DNA of 64,000 bases. It comes from Toxotes chatareus (Eukaryota; Chordata; Actinopteri; Toxotidae). The DNA lies in the NCBI GenBank assembly GCA_016801885.1, contig CM028897.1, forward strand, positions 19,169,501-19,233,500, read 5' to 3'. Below, in pieces: positions 14,122 to 27,000 of the stretch (position 1 is its first letter; every line of letters starts with the position of its first letter). The notes under the pieces were generated by a model that saw only the letters and a list, made by a program, of their open reading frames with translations, searched no databases and was not told the origin of the DNA. A program made the translations under genes and the position numbers.

Positions 14122-17100
14122 CAGCAGCAGCAGATGCTGATGGATGGCCCTCTCAACACCTGGAATACAGCCGCATTTCTCTCAGCTGTCAGAACAGTTG
14201 TGGACATTTTAATGGAATCAATAAAGTGGTAGCTCGTACAGTACGTCTGATCACCAGACAGCATGTTAGGTATCCCATCTCCATCTGAATGAAAAAGAAA
14301 ATAAAGGAGTTTTTAAATTCTGCATTGTGTGATTGTATCTTGGCAGATGTTTCCCTCCACAGAGGAACAGGTGGCCACCAGCATGTTTACAGCCACTTGG
14401 AGCCAACCTCCACCAGAGAGCAGCAGACCACCATCACCTTCTCTGCAGACTCTCTCCTTTGCAGCTCAGAATTACAGTCATGCAGGCAAATACTTCACAG
14501 ACAGATGGATTCAGAGACGTTCAAACACATACAGATGTTTGCTTGTACAACTTAACTGTTACTATGGAATGGACAAGCTGACCAGAGGTACTGTATATCT
14601 GACAGTTTATGGTGGTGTGAGGGCATGACATGACAAACTGTGATAGATTGCAATGGGTTGTGTGGGGTCTGTAACAATTTTTTGGCATTTGTGGTAATTG
14701 AAATGAAGTATGTCTTGTTTTGATGAGAAAGTTTAAGCCCAGCGCACTAACCGGGGCTTATTTTCATCATTTGTCACAGTTAGGATAGCACTGTCACTGG
14801 CCATCACGGTACAAATCCCCCTCTGAATATATCAGAATATTTTTCCTCATGGTTTTACCAAACAAAATACATTTACTAGCTGAGGCAATAATTTCATAAT
14901 GTTGTGGTGTAGCTCACAAAACATTCTGCAGCAGGAGAAGGAAATGCAGTTCCCATATGATCTGATGAATCTTTAATGTTTGAAAACCATGAAATCCAGT
15001 CTAAGCTATATCTGCTGCAGAAATACTCTATCTCCAGCTCCAAGTGTAAATAATTTTTTTTTAAAATGGCATTTTTTTGTTAGAATATTTGTTTATGTAA
15101 ATTACAGGTTTTGGTGATTTGTGCTATGTGCTACACAACTCTGAGAACAGTGGGAAAATGATGCAGGAACCTCTATCTTAAATATTTCGTTTAACATTTA
15201 GCCTATCAGAGTATTACTTAGAAACTGGGGCCTGTTGCCAATATGAAAGAAAAAAACAGGCTGATGATTCAAATTTTCCTAACACCCTGTTAACTTTGTT
15301 GCACCTGTGAAGGCAGGAGAACTTACACTGTCACAAACTCTTATCTGGCCATTGATGACCTAACATTGTGACCAGCATGGCTCCACCCAACTCAAATCTG
15401 AGCAGAGGTCTATTCAGTAAGAATAAGTACCTGTGCAGGTGGGCTAATCATTGGCTAGTGACAATTGTACCAATTATTGAGAGTCATTCAAATATGAACA
15501 AGATGTAAAGGATTAAAAATATCGAGCAGTTCTCAATAAAAAAAAAGACCAATAGAAAACACAGTTGAATTCATCTTCCATATCATTGATATGGTAAATT
15601 GAATACATTGCTGTCGCCGTATTATCTGATCAGTAATGTCAGGAAGTGACTGTGTCTGAATCAGGTCTATTCATTCTGGACGAAGAATTTCTACAGAAAT
15701 ACATTGAAAACTAGGGGAACACTCCAAAGGCCTGACATTTTACATTTTAGTCTGTTCTTTGTCTTCACCAGACACGTGTCATATTACATACCAACTGAAA
15801 GGGCCTTTTGGCTAACTGTAATGTCAGCGGAGGAAGTCTAATCCACATTTTGACAGATGCCTGGTGATGTAGAATAACAGAAAAAAAAAAAGTCAAAATG
15901 AAATTCTTTCATTTTGCGCTTGTCTTTGCATTAGTTAGCTTGAAGCTCTAATGTTCTTACTGACTGAAAACATTCTGACATAGTTAAAGTTATTCAGAAA
16001 GTATTTTAACAATAAGTTTGCTGCTGAGACAAAAAAAAGCATATTTCTCAACTATTCCTTTAAGGGCTGGTAAACACAAGAGACCAAAGGCCATATACTT
16101 TGTGTGCTATTTTGGGCTTTTAAACATTTTTATTCTCCATATATTACTTGTTTTCTTATGTTCAGAAATTGTAGAAGCAGGTATGAAAACACAACGTTCA
16201 TCGCATGGTCTTCATCAGCACAGGGTCACTCTGAGACATGTGCGTAGCTGTTTCTTTTAAACTGTTCGTACAGTTTGTGTAATGCTTCTGTTTCCAACCT
16301 GTTTCCTGACAAGAGCTGGTTAACTATAAGATTCTAGTCTATATAGAATGGCAGAGACATTTTTGTGTCTCTTTGGGGAAGCACACAGTTCCAGCTCCAG
16401 GTTTTGTGGAACATTTATCATAAGGTGATAAGTGGTGACAGATGAGCCAGCTCCGTTTGATGGTGAGGACAGCAGGATGGGCTGAGAGCTCAGAAAAAAA
16501 CCAGAGATTAGTCACATATCAACATATCAAAGATCAAGAATGATATTGGTCAAAACAGGCAGGGTTTTTACATTTTTCAACGGGACAAGGTTCAAGGAAA
16601 CAAGGAAATGGATTATCATTACTACAACACCTTCTTGTTCCTTGTACTTTATCTTAGACCATTTTTTTTCTAGCTAAAGGCTACAGAGGCAACTATCACT
16701 ACCTCAAAAAGTGGGCCATCAATCAAGGCCCTTGGGTCTTGGTAAGTGTCAAAACCCTAAAAAACAGCTGTGAACCATTTCCTCTTGGGTTCTGGTTTGT
16801 TTTAAAGCAAAAGAGAGTGGGTCTCAAGTCAGAAGAAAGAAAGAATTTCTTAGGTGTGTGACTGAAACCGTATGAAACCCCCTGAGGTGACAATGGTCAG
16901 CATTTAGAAGATAGGAAATGGTTTTCTTTATAGATTTTTAGATGATGTTCTGAGGCACAGTGAATTCAACACTAAAACAGGCCTCAATCCCCAAATGACA
17001 ACATAGGCACTAGATGAAAAACACGTTTACAGCAGGTTATTACAGAATTAGAAAATGGGGGAAAATCAAGGACATTTTCAGCATCATGCTTCAAGGAACA

Positions 17101-17400
17101 GGCTGTGAGGTAAAATGAAAAAACATTACAGGAGTCTCAACTTTCTATTCTAGTGATCTCGCAAGCGATGTGAAATTTGGCTGCAATTCTGTTTTAAAGG
17201 AAAAGGCTGTGTTACACTCTCAACGTCAGGGCAGTGTCCAGGATTTTAGAATGAGCAGGATTTTTAATTGTATTTTTATTTGTTTTATTCATTAAGTTAT
17301 GTGATAAATTATCATTCTTATCAGTTTTATCTTAACGGAGCAGGAAATAGCTCTGAAATTCAACAACTGCATACAAACTAAATCGAATTAAAGTCTAAAG
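13334..17400. other. Intergenic sequence, no gene seen
   Basis: This is AT-rich non-coding DNA. A (CA)18 tract followed by (GCA)4 lies at 14085-14133. The open frames at 14289-14628 overlap in three frames and show no splice or family signal, so they are treated as chance. Confidence 0.5.
14085..14133. repeat. (CA)18-(GCA)4 microsatellite
   Basis: A continuous CA run, 14085-14120, is followed directly by GCAGCAGCAGCA. No function is suggested. Confidence 0.95.
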
Positions 17401-17404
17401 TCTA

Positions 17405-17905
17405 AAGAGTTCTTTCAAACCATCAGTCCTCTCTGGTCAAACACGGCTGTCCTCAGATGAGTGTCCCTTGTCTGAATCCTGACTTGAGGAGCTTAAAATT
17501 GTTTTGTTTCTCCAGTGTACAGGTCTCTGTTTTCCTCTGCCTCTGGGTATTTTGTCCTTAGGGTGGACAAGCTCTTCCTGGACTTGAGGTGTACAGGGAC
17601 ATGGTATTTGTAGAAAATCCTCGGGGTTTTTTTTAGATGCTCCCACAACATAAGCAATAACAATGTTGTTCAGTTTATGGTCCTTCTCCTCTGTCCGCTC
17701 TGTGTCTTTTTAGCGGTTTTGATGAAAGCCCAGTTTGGGTGACCATGCGCTTTGACTGCTTCCCTAATGTGTTTTTGTTCCTTCTCCTTCCCCTTTGTCC
17801 TTGTGGGCTCGCTCTGGGGCCCGATGGCGTAGGGTTCTCAGTTTGTGCTCCAGTGGGTGGTGAGAATCAAAGCCCATGGCATAGATGTGCTTCTGTCTGT
17901 ACAAT
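17405..17905 (-). mobile_element. Penelope-like retroelement relic (RT end to GIY-YIG region)
   Basis: Minus-strand translation across frames gives pieces typical of fish Penelope-like (Neptune-type) proteins: HPLEHKLRTLRHRA, then NNIVIAYVVGASKKNP, ELVHPKDKIPRGR, and SSQDSDKGHSSEDSRV. These are in the right order for the end of the reverse transcriptase and the linker into the GIY-YIG endonuclease. Stops interrupt the frame, and the endonuclease core between the HPKDK and QDSDKGHS motifs is deleted. It is a dead copy. Confidence 0.78.
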
Positions 17906-20284
17906 CAGTTTAACTGATGTTTTACGCACACAAATCGATAGTGATTCTAAACATAAATGTATTTAAGAGCATATTACAATATGATGAAAAGCATATGATC
18001 ACAATACTCACAATGCAGCACATCAGATTATTCAGAATGGAGCAGTTAACCATCAAAATGACGTTTTATACTGTTAATAGGTACACAGGAGTTAAACAAT
18101 ACTAATTTGATTAACAATATAATCAAGTGCAGTATAGTATATTAACTATTCCTTTTCGAAATCACTAAAATAAAGTCTGGAAATCATCTGGAAAGTCCTA
18201 CATGTGTTTTATTGTGGAAGGTCACGAGGTCAGCTGGTGGGTCCAATGTGTGTCTGAAGAGTTTTATTTAAAGCCCACCATTTATCTCCATGTGATGAAA
18301 AGAAGGGTCCTCACTACACTATATAGGTTAAATAGGACAATGGCCTTTCTCAGCTTTTCTTATGATATAACAGACACCTTTTGATAACCTTACAGATGAA
18401 GCTTTGAAATACTTTTTTTAAAAAATACGAACGTATTGTTAGTGTCTCGGTCTGTGTTCTTTGCTCAGTCTTGTCTTTATATCAGACTCTTGAAGTCTGC
18501 TGTGGATGTCTGTGCTCCGGGGGGGGGGGGGGTGAACCAGCTCTCTGAGAGGGGTCTGGATGCTCACTGTTGAATAAGACAGAAGACATTCTGCACTTCT
18601 ACACTGAAACTAGAATCATTTTCAAAGAATGTTCTGTGGTAACTGTCAAATAACTTTGCTGCAAGCTAATGACACAAACAAACACAAACAAATAAAAAAA
18701 AAATTCAGTAGACTGAGAGTCTAGTAAAATAAAAAATACAATAACTAAATCCTACATACTGTTGTCATCTACCACACAGGCCATTTATAGTATTTTTTAT
18801 AATTACTATATGATCACTACTGATCAACACTCAGATCATCATATTTAGCCGCACATGCCAGGACATCAATATGTCACCACTGTTCTTACACACTGACCCT
18901 TTTAATTCCAGGTAAATATACAGATGACATGACCTCAGAAACTTCAGTGGTAGTTCTGGTGCACATGTTACATACCATGGTCTTAAGAGTAAGATGGAAT
19001 AAATTTGTAATGATGTGACAGATGGGTGAATGCTGTGTATATGAGTAAGGGACTTGACAGAGACTGTATGTCCAGACATACAGGTATTTGTTTATGCGCA
19101 TGTGGCCTTTTTTTTTTTTTCAAAGTCTACTTGTGATGTGAATATAGAGACACGCCGCTGTCGGACACTGTTCAATAATTCACATCCAGTGTCCTCCGTC
19201 TGCACAGTGTCTTTTCTTCTCTCATCAAAGGTGGTGAGGGAAAATGTGCTCTCTTCCTGCTGTTTCTGTAGCTCAGTGGGGTTCAGAGTACACGTCGTGT
19301 GCTCGTAGCGGTGTTTGCAGGAGTACAGCTTGTGACCTTTGCTTCATCTCTGATCTTTTCTCCCCTTTTGTGAACTGTAAGACAAGGGACCCAACACCAA
19401 AGTTTGTGTCTCTGACCACTGTAAACATGTCCACACGAGAAAGATCTCAGGCAGGCATTTTCCTTTTCAGCTTTAAGCCATGCTAAGCGCACGACTCCAG
19501 GGATATGCAGTGCTGGTCGGTCATAGAGACATATAAGAGCAGCGGATTTACTATACACTGTGGTGAAACATGCTGATAGTAGCAATACCACCAACAATTT
19601 CTATTGAAATGAAGCCATGAGTGTGACTGCCATCGTTTTCAGAGGGCACCGTGAACACAGCACAGCTCTGCTGCCAGTTTTATTTTGTGCTCTTCTATCA
19701 GTCAAACATAGACAGAGCAGCCACTGCAGAACCAGAGAACTCTTCATCTGTCTAACAACGTGCTTTAATATGGTCGTTAACTGCTACTTGCTAAGCTAAC
19801 ATTAGTTAGTCAATTGACCTAGCTGACCTGCTAATGAGAACAATACTCAGCCTGCAGGTCGAGCTTGGTGGCAATAAGTGAATGTTCTCATCTGTGTTGT
19901 TGAAAAGTCTTGCATGCACGTCACCCTCATTTTGTTCCATGAGGTTGTGAATAAGAACAAAAAAAAATGTTTTTCTTGTCCTCCCCTTTGGGAGAAAAAG
20001 TTTTAGCCACATTTTAATTTAGCAGGGGTTTTCCAGTTGCTTGCTAGGTGCAGTGGTGTAAAGGTACAGTTAAGCAGTTAATTGTCCTTACAGACAATTT
20101 AGGCTTTGTTTCAGTTCTCCCCCTTAAGGGATGAGGTTGGAGTTCCACTTAATTTATCTTATTGTCACAAATCCCTTGAAAGGACCAAAAAGCAATGTGT
20201 TTAGTCTCTGTTTAGCAGCTCACAAACATAAATGAAAAGTTGTTACGAATCATCCTGTGAGGAGAATGAATGTTTGTACCCAAT
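17906..20284. other. Intergenic sequence, no gene seen
   Basis: Non-coding and AT-rich. It contains a run of 14 G at 18519-18532. Nothing else is supported. Confidence 0.5.
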
Positions 20285-20299
20285 ATAATGGCAATCCAT

Positions 20300-20995
20300 C
20301 AATTCTCAGACAGACTGTGACATTCAGACCATGACTGATTGGCATTAAGGCCCAAAGTGAACCAAGAAAACATTTCCCACACCATCACACCACCACCACC
20401 AGCCTGGACTGTTGACACAAGGCAGGTTGGGTCTATGAATTCAAGCTGTTGATGCCAAATTCTGACCCTCAGCCTCAGCAGAAATCCAGATCCATCAGAC
20501 CAGGATATGTTTTTTAGGTCTTTAACTGTCCAGACTATGTGAACATGATGTGGTCGTCTGTTGTTGTAGTATATCCACCTCAAGGTTGGACATGTTGTTC
20601 ACTCTGAGATGCTTTTCTGCTCAGCACAGTTGTAAACAGTGATTATCTGAGTTACCGTAGCCTTTCTATCAATTCAAACCAGTCTTGCCACATTCCTTTG
20701 ACCTCTCTCATCAACAAGGTGTGTTTGTGTGCTCACTGGATGGGTTTTGCTTTTTGCTCCATTCTGAGTTACACTCTAGAAACTGTTGTGAGTGAAAACC
20801 CCAGGAGATCAGCAAACACTCAAACCAAAAATCAGTCCACAGTCAAAGTCACTGAGATCCCATTTTCTCATTCTGATGTTTGATGTGAACATGAACAGAA
20901 GCTCCTGACCTGTGCCTGAATGATTTTACACCTTGCACTGCTGCCACACAATGGGCTAATTGGATAATTACACGAATAAGCAGGTGAAGCAGCTG
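20300..20995 (-). mobile_element. Tc1/mariner relic (TcMar-ISRm11-like), 5' and catalytic half
   Basis: The minus strand follows a widespread fish Tc1/mariner element in continuous order. From the high-coordinate end it reads CAGAATGAGAAAATGGGATC, TGACTTTGACTGTGGAC, TGATCTCCTGGGGTTTTCAC, then CATCTCAGAGTGAACAACA and, in the catalytic part, WSDGSGFLLRLRVRIWHQQ and STVQAGGGGVMVWEMFSW. The 3' third and both clean inverted ends are missing, and the frame is broken. Confidence 0.8.
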
Positions 20996-21483
20996 ACATT
21001 ACAAAGCCCTACTGCCATCCGCTGATGAAAACCGATGTCGCTCAAGAGCTAATAAATTTGACCGCTGGTGAGTTTTTCACTGGCTTAGTGACACAAAGTA
21101 TTTTATATAAGAATAAAGTTTAAAAAATAAACAATGATGGGGGATCAAAGATTATAATATGAATGAACACCAAAATAATCCCAGGCATAATCCTAAACGC
21201 TTAAATGTCCAGAGCTCAACAACAGCACCACTACACAATGATCTTTAGGATTTAACACAACGCCAACATAAACTGAACATAGGCTAATACTCCTTACGAA
21301 CACAGGAACTGCTGCAAGGACACCGCATGGATGCAATAGACTGTGCAGGTGTATGGAAACACCTAATAAATGTATATACCTGAAACATACTGCAGGATAG
21401 ATTGAATTCATGCTCATCGAGTGCTGACAAAAGTTGTCAGTTTGCATATTAGCGAAATATTTAGTTTCCCCCAAGCAGCACAT

Positions 21484-21657
21484 TTAAAATTTAGATTTAA
21501 CATTTAGATTTAGAGGGTAACATTTGGATTTAGATTCAAGATATAGATTTAATATTTACATTTAGGATTTAGATATAACATTTAGGTTTTGATTTAGTAT
21601 TTAGATTTGACATTTAGATTTAACATTTCGATTTAAAGGGTAACGTTTAGATTTTAG
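21484..21657. repeat. AT-rich degenerate tandem repeat (unit like ATTTAGATTTAAC)
   Basis: The stretch is built from about a dozen imperfect copies of a 12-13 base unit (ATTTAGATTTAACATTTAGA), twice interrupted by AGGGTAACRTTTRGAT variants near both ends. It is a minisatellite with a slight higher-order structure and no coding potential. Confidence 0.85.
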
Positions 21658-22700
21658 CAGTTGTCATTAGTGGCTGTGGCTATGAATTCTATCAATAATT
21701 CATTACAAACACCTGTAAGCCAATATCTGTGGCAATAATTCAGCCATAGTCACACAGAAAGTTATTACACTAAGGAATGCATTAAATGAAATTACTTCAC
21801 AAATGTAATCAATTACTTAATATATATTACTTATTAGTATTTAGTAAAGCAATTGCATCACTAATTTCTCAACAGCATCAAAGACAGAGGTCTGGTAAAC
21901 TCATTTTCAACATTTTAGAGGCTAGCTTAACACAGGCCCCTGTGACTGCACGCAGCATTTCACCATAAAGAGTATATAATCTGAGATAAGGTAAGGTGCA
22001 CACATTTTCCTCTTACAGATACAGGTTATGTGTGGGACATGGAGTTTGCCTGGTTTTTGTGTGATCCACCTTCACACACCCTTCAAGCATTTAGTGAATC
22101 ACTGGTTTCCACAGTAGGGCAGGAAGAGGACTGTAGGAGGAGAGGAGATGAGAGAGCAAGAAGCAGCTACGTATGAAGCAGAGGAAGATACAATACATGG
22201 TCAAAAGTATGCAGACAAGAGAAGCTGACTACAATACTGTTTATCACTGTTGAACAGGTTCTTTCTTAAATGATGGCCATTAATGTGCTGCTATAACAAT
22301 CCCCAAACTCCTTCTGGGAAAGTTTTTCATTGGAACCTGGGAGAAGGGATTTTGATGTTGAAGAATTCCTCAAAATCCCAGATTATGTTCAATTTACTAC
22401 AGTTTTTAATGTCTAATGCCAGTGTGATTAAAAACTTTCTTTATCAGTATGAGGCAACCACGGTATGGTTAAAGAGAGAGTAAATTCTCTAATCAATATC
22501 TTGATCTTGCTCCCAGTGATGAACCCACAACACAGCTCTTCGGAATGTTTTAGCTTTTTTCAGCTCATTGTTTTGGTTTAGGCGGACACAAGTTTACTGT
22601 TGTTGTTCACTCTCACAGCTCTCATCAGCCTTACTGCAGCAGCTGCTGAACACTGCCTGCTCAGCAACTAATAGGAAACAGACCAAGTAAGCTTCTAGCT

Positions 22701-23130
22701 CAGGGGTGGGCATTTAATTCTGCTCAGTATTAATTTTGTTTCTTTATAAAAGGCAGTCAATTATATGGCTTTATTTTGATCAGACATATTAGTTATTTAG
22801 TTCATAGTGCTGTCACATCAATAGTCAAGTTCTTGTATTTCTCTGAGTGTTTGTCATGGAGTGGCAACAATTGTAATCCAAGTCTATGTCTTGTTAAAAA
22901 CTCTGTATCAGTCTTTCTTTTTTTAACGTGAGAAGACATCTTTTAGGGCTAACAGCTAACTCAGCATCTCTTGTAGACAAAATGAAAAAAAAAAGCATCA
23001 CAGTTGTATTGCGTGCATGGCGTGCCCTTATTTACATTTGATTTCTAATTTCCGATTGACCTCATTCGGGCCGAACAAAGACAGCTAAAGGGCCGAATGT
23101 GGCCCGCGGGCCGTAAAATGCCCAGGTCTG
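22701..23130. mobile_element. Non-autonomous hAT element, 430 bp, complete with target duplication
   Basis: The element starts CAGGGGTGGGCATTT and ends AAATGCCCAGGTCTG, an imperfect terminal inverted repeat of the hAT (CAGGGG/TGGGCA) type. It is flanked on both sides by the identical 8-base TTCTAGCT (22693-22700 and 23131-23138), the hAT target-site length. The 3' part, GAATGTGGCCCGCGGGCCGT, is the usual GC-rich subterminal hairpin of these elements. It carries no transposase, so it moved by borrowing one. Confidence 0.9.
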
Positions 23131-23849
23131 TTCTAGCTGGTGGATTTAGCAGCTTAAGAACCATATTTCCCTCAGGAGTTAGTGGGGGACTAAAAGAGCC
23201 AAAAGTCCTTTGTTTCTTTTTGTATATTATGTGACTGTCTATTTTTGTCGTTTCTGTGAAATCTTCTTTTCATGTTTTGTCCTAAAGAAAGAGTATTGGG
23301 AATATTGGGCTTACATTCATCAGTTGGCCATAAACTCAAGTCAAAAGGAATGATGATGTCGATCCATATCTTCTCCATGCATAGTACCATTATAATGTGG
23401 TGATACGTCAATGTATCTAATGTTTAATATGCTGCCCTGATGTGGTCAAAAAAAGGGGAAAATAATGCAAATTAAAACACAGCAGCCGTCCTGCTGTGCA
23501 TTAAATGTAATGGACTAAATGTCTATCACAACATCAGAAAAAACTGACAAAGACTTTATATAGGTTTTATAGGTTGTTATAGTGGAAATGAGTCTATAAT
23601 CTCCTGAACATCCAGGGCCTTGGATCCTTCTGTGTGACTGGCAAGTACGGTTACTGAGTCAAGGGTTTGCCATTCTGTTTCTCATTGCAGGGAAAACTGT
23701 ACTCACATGACATGGAGGTTACTGGCACTGTGTACAGATGTGTAAAAGTTTATATGACACTGTCCACCAAAACCAGACTGAGGAGGTTTGCGTGGCGACG
23801 AATGTAGCCTGAAGGACCACATGTCTGAATTTCTGCCAGAGCCCGTTGT

Positions 23850-24060
23850 TCAGTTCAATTCAATTTTTATTTATATATCACCAAATGATAACAGAAGTTA
23901 TCTCAAGGCACTATCCATATAGAGCAGGTCTAGACCATACTCTTTATTATATTATCTACAGAGACCCAACATTTCCCCCAAGAGCAGAACTTGGTGGCGG
24001 TAGCAAGGAAAAATTCCCTTTTAACAGGTAGAAACCTTGAACAGAGCCTTGTTGTGAACT
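23850..24060. repeat. Dispersed fish LINE-tail-type repeat
   Basis: TTCAATTCAATTTTTATTTA, then ATCTCAAGGCACTATCCATA and TTCCCTTTTAACAGGTAGAAA, is a degenerate copy of a very common fish repeat. A copy in the opposite orientation is at 52080-52300. Confidence 0.65.
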
Positions 24061-27000
24061 CTGTGAAGAGGGCTCTTTGCTTCAGACTGGCTTATATCAG
24101 AAGGAGTGGTGACTATGCTAACAGAGCAGCTAACGGTGGCTGTGGAGCAGCTGGCAGCCACAATTGCTCTGGCTCTCCCTCATGTCTTGGTTCACGGGTT
24201 TCTCTCTCTGACTCATCCTTCTTATCTCCTTCTTTGGCCCACTCGGACAGGCAGACAGGGTCTGAGTTCGACTCATCTGGGGTTTTCATTTTCATCCCCC
24301 ACTCTTCTCCTCTTGATCAGAAAACAGTCCATCACAACAGCTTGAGGAGGCTTAACTAGGGCTATGCAGATTTGTGACAAGGCTATATCACCCCTAGCCC
24401 CGGTGTAGTGCTGTGCTTGGGTGACAGTCTTGTTAAGTCTTTGCTCTTTTCTGTCGACCTCCTACTGCTTACTTTATTATTGCAAATCCTACAACTGCAG
24501 AACCCCATCAAACAGGTGTCGAGGCAGAACATAGAACCAAAGCAAAGATGTTAAAAGGATTGGGTTGAGAAAAGGGCTGTATCGAGTCCTGTCACACCAA
24601 ACTGGGAAAACCAGACACATAAACAGGAAGGGACCATTACCAAACTGGTGCCACAAAGCTGGAATCAGACTATTAAATATTAGTATATAATGTAACATTA
24701 AGCTTCACAGGAACTAAGGGACCTAGTAAACACAATGAAAAACTGTCCCAGATTAAAAGTACAAAGAAGTGGACAAGGTTGTCCACATACTTCTGACCAC
24801 ATTGTAGAATGATATCTACATCATTGTTCATCATTTCTGCACAGTACTGTGTCAGAAGGCAACGAAGCGTGAGAGAGATGCAAGGGGTGAACGGTACAGA
24901 TGCAGTGAGTGCCAGATAGACAGAGAGACAATGAACTAACCAGAGAAGCAGCATACTTCTAACCTGAGGGCAGAGCACTGTGATATTCCCATGGCTACTA
25001 TTGTGATAGACACCAAAACCAAAGCGGACAGGAGGCTGCTTAACACCCTGCATCAGACCCACTTTAATCTGACAAAATACAGCCCAGCTGAGAGCTGGGT
25101 GGATGGATATGCACGCACACACACACACACATGCACACACACACACGCACGCACGCATGCACACACACACAGTCACACAGAAAACAGACTGGCACATGTA
25201 CACATACACACACACGCACACTCCTCTTCACAGTTACAGCTCTGAATCCAAAATGAGGATAAATATTTGATAAGGAACGCCTTGTGAGTTGAATTTGCAG
25301 ACAAATCACGTCGCTCGCTGTGTCCGGGAAGAAAAAAAACAAAACAAAAAAAACTCCTCTTTAACAGAGGATCTAGGTCAAATACAGTGTAGCTTCTTTG
25401 GGCAGCCTGCAGCTGTGGGTGGACCTCTCTGTTTGCCTGAAGACCTTTATGCTGGGAACACACTAATGGACATGAATACTAGCATCAGTCATTTCCATTG
25501 ACTTTCTTTGTTTTTCAAGATCATGGAAGTTTGGAACCAGACCCATTGTGTCACCAGTCCTAATGGACAATCATAGTTACTATGGCTTGTTTCATGAATA
25601 TTTGGGTAATTTTGTATTAATGGGTTGCTTGGATTGCTGAGGGTTTGGTTTCTGGTGGTAATTTGACCATCTGTGTCCTTAATACTGCTGCATGCCAATA
25701 ATGTGGGTGTGCAGTAGTGGAAAGCCTCTCAGGACTCACCAGGGCAACAGGTTTATTGGCATCAGTCACCGGCTTATTCATGTTTCTGTAGCCTTGCTGG
25801 TATTTTTGTGTTTGACACTTTGTTGTGTTTTTGTGTTTTTGACCCTCTCTGCCAAGTAAATACCTATGTATTTAAAACTAAATTTCCTCAAGTTAATGCA
25901 GACTTTCGGTTAAAAAACATCTCTGCTGAGACAAAAGGTATGTTTACATTCAGTGTTGGAGGTTTGACAAACATGTTAAATACATTTACTTTCTAAAAAA
26001 GGCAACTTAAAAAAAAAAAGATTTAATCCTACATTGTTTATGTCCATGTTTGATAACCAGCACTCTTCTTTGCTCCTGCCTGCCACAAATTGTCAACTGA
26101 ATAGTATAAAACTGGCTGCAGAAATTTATACTGTGTTGCCTGCATGCTTGTGTTACGGGTATCGGGATACAGCACCCATAAACAGCCGTATGTATCCTGA
26201 AATACAGGAAATGGTAATGAGACAGGAGACGTGGCTTACCTTTGCTTAATTATCCACAAAGAAAGAAAGCGGAGTATGCATCCTGGCTACAGTCCCTGGG
26301 GTAAACCATCATCTCGCCCTGCCTACTGTACCGTAATAAGTGTTCATGTTTACTTGTGCCAGTTCGTGTGCATGATACAAACACAATTAGTCTTGTTTTC
26401 TCCCACTGTAGCCCTAAATGTTTCACACTACACTATTTTATTTGATGGTAACATACAAAGATGACCTGCCATTAGAAACCTGACTTAGCTTGACAACACA
26501 GACAGTTTCATGACAGCTGCACCTGCACTTCCTTTAATGACCTGAATATAATAATTAAGTTGCAATCTCGCAATAATGTTAGTGAAATGAAAAAAAAAAA
26601 AAAACTGCCCCAGGCTTCCATAAAATTCTGACAAAATCTTTTGTTAATTTTATTTGTTATTAATTATTTCTAACTCACAGTTTTTTTTTTCTGACCAAAC
26701 TCACAGTGAACAGTGTAAGGGATAGTGGACAAGGCTTTCTTTGTAACTTTGCTATGTGCCATGTATCATCCTAGAACGACAGCAAATATTATGTTGTTCG
26801 TGTTACATCATCTTGGTGTCCAGGCTATACAAGGAGTGAAATATCTCCAAACAAACATGCAGGCTGAACTCAGATGTATTACTGGCAGTATGAACCCGGA
26901 CAAGCTGACAACCCATCCACATTTCTCAGCAGCGGAGTCTGTAGACCATATCCAGCCTGAGACATGTCCCAGGATCATTGTTTTACAGTACTGCACTCTA

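Noticed and set aside
14010..14264. Open frame with a long run of alternating Cys-Val (minus strand)
   Set aside because: It is the translation of the (CA)18 microsatellite. The same applies to the frames over 24673-25463, 40463-41042, 41923-42336, 48892-49149, 57367-57567 and 59738-60126.
14289..14628. Three overlapping plus-strand frames of 82-99 residues
   Set aside because: Having three frames open at once is a sign of low stop density, not of a gene. No known domain, signal peptide or splice context is seen.
17437..17646. A 69-residue minus-strand frame that reads like real protein (HPKDK, SSQDSDKGHSSED)
   Set aside because: The motifs belong to a decayed Penelope-like element, with stops upstream and an internal deletion. 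It is not a host gene.
24106..24359. Overlapping plus- and minus-strand frames with Ser-rich content
   Set aside because: They immediately follow a dispersed repeat; both strands are open over the same bases and no family is recognised.
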